Shown here one piece after another: positions 17,433-20,583 of a stretch of DNA of 20,583 bases. Source of the stretch: Botryllus schlosseri. Taxonomy: Eukaryota; Chordata; Ascidiacea; Stolidobranchia; Styelidae. Numbering within the stretch: the first letter of the stretch is position 1; every line of letters starts with the position of its first letter. Both the position numbers and the translations under genes were made by a program. Below the pieces are notes generated by a model. That model was not told the DNA's origin. It did no database searches and saw only the letters and a program-made list of their open reading frames with translations. The stretch is from assembly GCA_000444245.1 (NCBI GenBank), contig ATSW01013315.1:1-20583 (forward strand), given 5' to 3'.

Positions 17433-20400
17433 TATTTCCGAAGAGTAACGAAAAGAAAACTTCTGATGCTCGTCGGCCTTCCTCCTATTCAGATCACTGT
17501 TAAGTGTCTGATTATTAACCGGGAAAAATGAAGTCGCAAGTAGCCTACCTCGATATTATCAACACACGACCCGGTGTAGCCATTTGTACATGAAATTCTC
17601 TAAGTCAGTTATTGTGACGTATACTTGTGAAAGGAATCATGACTCATAACAAACACCGTTACGATAACTTTGTAACTCATGGTGGGGTGTCAAAGCCTAA
17701 CACGGACAGTATATCCGGTAGCTGATGGAAAAATGATGTACTTCCAATATGTGTGTAGAAAATGGATTTAAAACTCATCTGTTTGAAGTTGTCATCACCG
17801 TATAATCGAAGTAAATCAAGGGACGCTTCGAGTTAAGAATATATTGGCGGCGTTAACATGTTTTATGATTGGCTTATGCTCGGTATTAATGTGATTCCAT
17901 TTCGCTATATAGGCAAGTCATATGTCAAAGATGGTATCTGCACTTGTCGAGATAGTCCCTCCATCCCAATCAGATGATTTATGCTGGTGATTCTATAAAT
18001 AGAATCTTAAAAACACCAAGTATATACAAAGTGTCAAAACCTTGTATGGAGTAAACTGGTTCAAAGCGATTGGCTGATGGTAAAGGCATTTAGAGCACGC
18101 TACCAGATAAATAAATTTCTAACACGTTCGAGCGGTTGCGACAAGCGAAATTCAACCACCGAAAAATGTGATCTGCTGCACGATCCGAAGGTTTCTCCTC
18201 ATCATCAATTTTTTGTGACCTAAAAGCCTGATAAAACACCATTTAGTTTTACCAGTTCTACTGAACTAACACTGTCGCTCTTACTGAGAATAACAATAGT
18301 ACAATAGATAGCGAAATTCCACTAGACACTGTGTCATTTATTCTTGTTTTCGAGTTTTTCATGGGTATTTGCTTAAGAACACACAAGTTGCAAACAATAT
18401 ATATTACTTATCTATAAAATTGAGATCTTTTTGATGGGTTATACGTGCTAAAAGCTAAGCTGTTGATAGTAACTCAAAGACAGACACTTAGTGGAGTTGG
18501 TGTCAGTGTAGAATACGTGAATTAAAAATTTCACGGGGTACATTACCGCCATAAACGAAATCAGAAGCAGCCGCTCATACCATAACACCAAACCAAATTT
18601 TACCGGAAACTTGAATTCTCGGCAGCATCATACTTCGTGACAATGTTTGAATGCATTTTCGACTGTTANTGGGCAATACCGAAACGAAAACATTGTCGGC
18701 CATTTTAGGCTTCAATTTCTGCTTATATTTATCATCTTAGTTACTCNTTCGCTGATTCGAACATGTTCAATACNCTGCAATTGCAACAAGTCAATAAAAT
18801 ATCAACTGATAAAAATATTTCATCGGTATANATCTATCAAACTGTCTGTCACGCTTGTTNATATGNTTCGAGNCGTGTTCGTTGAAACTACCCGAGNAAA
18901 GTGAACCATTACAATTCGCAATATCTATCACTGCAATATTAAATACATANGAATTGTTACAATTACCCGTATGGTGAAATAATAAGAGTATTTTCGCTGT
19001 GAGGTATAGATTTGCATGATAGCAGAAAATAATTTGCCCATTGTCGCGCCGCATGTCCACGTTTAGATATTCGCATTGCTACAAACGTCATCACTGCTTT
19101 GACNAAAAGCCTCTGCCCCAGACAACGATTGACCCATGCCTACGGTACTTATTGCTTGTTGATAAACAAGCGAAAGCCGTTACCCGGTGTCAACAACCTA
19201 TACGTGCTAATCCCATCGTTTTGTCAACCTCATCTACTACAAGTGATATTCGATAGTGGTCCTCACCTTATTTTTCTTCAAATTAGGATACATTCACACA
19301 CTCTATATATATATAAGTGCGTTTTGTTCCATGAACACATAGGTGCGGTATCCGGGACACCAGGGGACACTATACCTGCCATCCTGATATAATAATTGTG
19401 GGGTTTGATTTTGGTATATATTTTAACGTAACAATCCCTTCTAATCCGACATCTGATACTTGAAATGACCCGTAAAGTTTCACATAAACTAAATGGAAGC
19501 CCATTTATTCTCAAGAGATATGAACTTGCTATAGTGCGCTATTTTGAATATGCATTGCGGATTGCCAAATCTCGTAATCAGGTACAGGATTAGATCAATT
19601 AGAGCATAAACCAGTGGTCCACGCATTGTTATTATGAGAATTGGAAACTTTCGGGAACAAAAGTCAGTACAAAAACACCAAGTCTGCACTTAGCTAATGT
19701 ATTATAAGAGACATTAATGGAATATTCTTATATGGCCAAGGTAATATTCTTGAAATATTGGCAGGCTANATTTNTACGGAAGTTGGGAAAGTGTTCTGTA
19801 ATCTTGAATCNTATNTCACATCACGCATGTATGCTTCGCAGCAATATGCGTATGATTAATATNTATTCCCATCTTGGTTTGNAAAATATTATATGAAACT
19901 TTGAAATTTCCCGAACACACCGGATCAATTTTCTTCAGTAGACAAAATGTGAGCCACTATATTATCAGAGTATATTCACTGTTGAAATCAAACTACATCT
20001 AAATATTATTCATGCGAATGTGAGACTGTGAAGATGACATGCAATATAGATCGAAAATCAACTTGTGATTTCACCAATATCCTCTCTACACCCAGCGCAC
20101 ATGGAGGAAATGGATATTTGCATAGATCGTTGATGTTTATTTTGAGACGGTGTCGTAGTATTATCACCCTGAATTTCAGTTTCATTTTTCGTAAGGTAAA
20201 ATGCAATACGATGCCCGTAATTCAACAGTAATACTTTAACATCAATACAAATCATTAAACTGATGACCGGACGATTTGAGAAATCGACAGACCGACAAGA
20301 AACTTGATAAATCTTTAAATGGAGTTAGAATATAGGTATCACACGACTACCAATAGTTTTTATCACAACTTTATGTAGGGGGACAAGTCAAAATTTAGAT

Positions 20401-20519
20401 TTTTCCGTTTTTGTGTTTTATATATGCTATTATCTCTTCACAATACACGATACACTCTGTGAATTATATACTAATCTAATCCTAGTCATTTCCCGACCCG
20501 TATCCTAAAAGTTATATAA
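17433..20519. other. AT-rich region without recognised gene
   Basis: No domain, RNA gene or transposon end is convincing. Bases 18669-19104 and 19769-19882 contain scattered N calls, which points to low-quality or polymorphic consensus. Open frames here are short and lack family motifs. Confidence 0.35.
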
Positions 20520-20583
20520 GTTGTTGTTGTTTGTGGTATTCATGGTGTTTGTCGACTACTATGGTCATTTACACCAGGCCGAT
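20520..20583 (-). repeat. Second copy of the same SINE, inverted, cut by window end
   Basis: Read on the minus strand this gives GGCCTGGTGTAAATGACC, continues to ATGAATACCACAAACAAC and ends in the (CAA)n tail. It aligns to 1625-1687 with about six mismatches by eye. The tRNA-like head would lie beyond the window. Confidence 0.75.

Overview
The window is eukaryotic nuclear DNA from an animal. It has GT-AG introns with matching phases, extracellular protein modules (thrombospondin type 1 and von Willebrand A), a tRNA-derived SINE, a LINE 3' end and many non-autonomous hAT-type DNA transposons. The sequence is AT-rich, some introns are very short (57 and 59 bp), and ambiguous bases are scattered through it. 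A draft assembly of a marine invertebrate, possibly an invertebrate deuterostome such as a tunicate, would fit. That placement is inference and I hold it weakly.

The only well-supported host gene lies on the + strand between 997 and 7883. Its 5' end is not seen. Eight exons join without a phase conflict into 449 readable residues plus a stop. Four tandem short TSP1 repeats, each on its own phase 1-1 exon, are followed by a vWA domain with a DESGS metal-site motif spread over four exons. The protein ends in a short acidic Gly/Ser tail that carries a duplicated TDVGSGAP motif. No membrane segment follows the vWA domain, so the product is probably a secreted adhesion or matrix protein. The signal peptide and start codon must lie in unrecognised exons at 338-996 or outside the window.

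Five of the seven visible introns hold mobile DNA: a SINE (1459-1687), a degraded hAT piece (about 2211-2480), a complete-ended hAT of 1.5 kb (3033-4536), a 1.2 kb inverted-repeat element (5551-6780) and a 563 bp hAT MITE (6997-7559). Only the 57 and 59 bp introns are free of it.

Downstream of the gene, 8321-8690 is a MITE with a telomere-like interior. From about 9460 to 12089 there is a three-layer nest: a LINE 3' region is split by a hAT element (9611-11633), which is itself split by a second hAT family (10036-11360). Both hAT layers have recognisable 8-bp target duplications. The inner family is also found inside the other copy of the outer family at 3033-4536, at a different position. 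Another hAT MITE (12123-12392) and hAT fragments follow.

From about 12.7 kb to the end the window is gene-poor. I see one weak candidate terminal exon (17247-17432) encoding a possible membrane segment, several hAT end remnants, a stretch with many ambiguous bases (18.6-19.1 kb) and, at the right edge, a second copy of the SINE in inverted orientation. I found no CRISPR array, operon, rRNA or intact tRNA gene, and nothing I would call a new defence or metabolic system. The unusual content is the nested transposon history and the TSP1-vWA gene.
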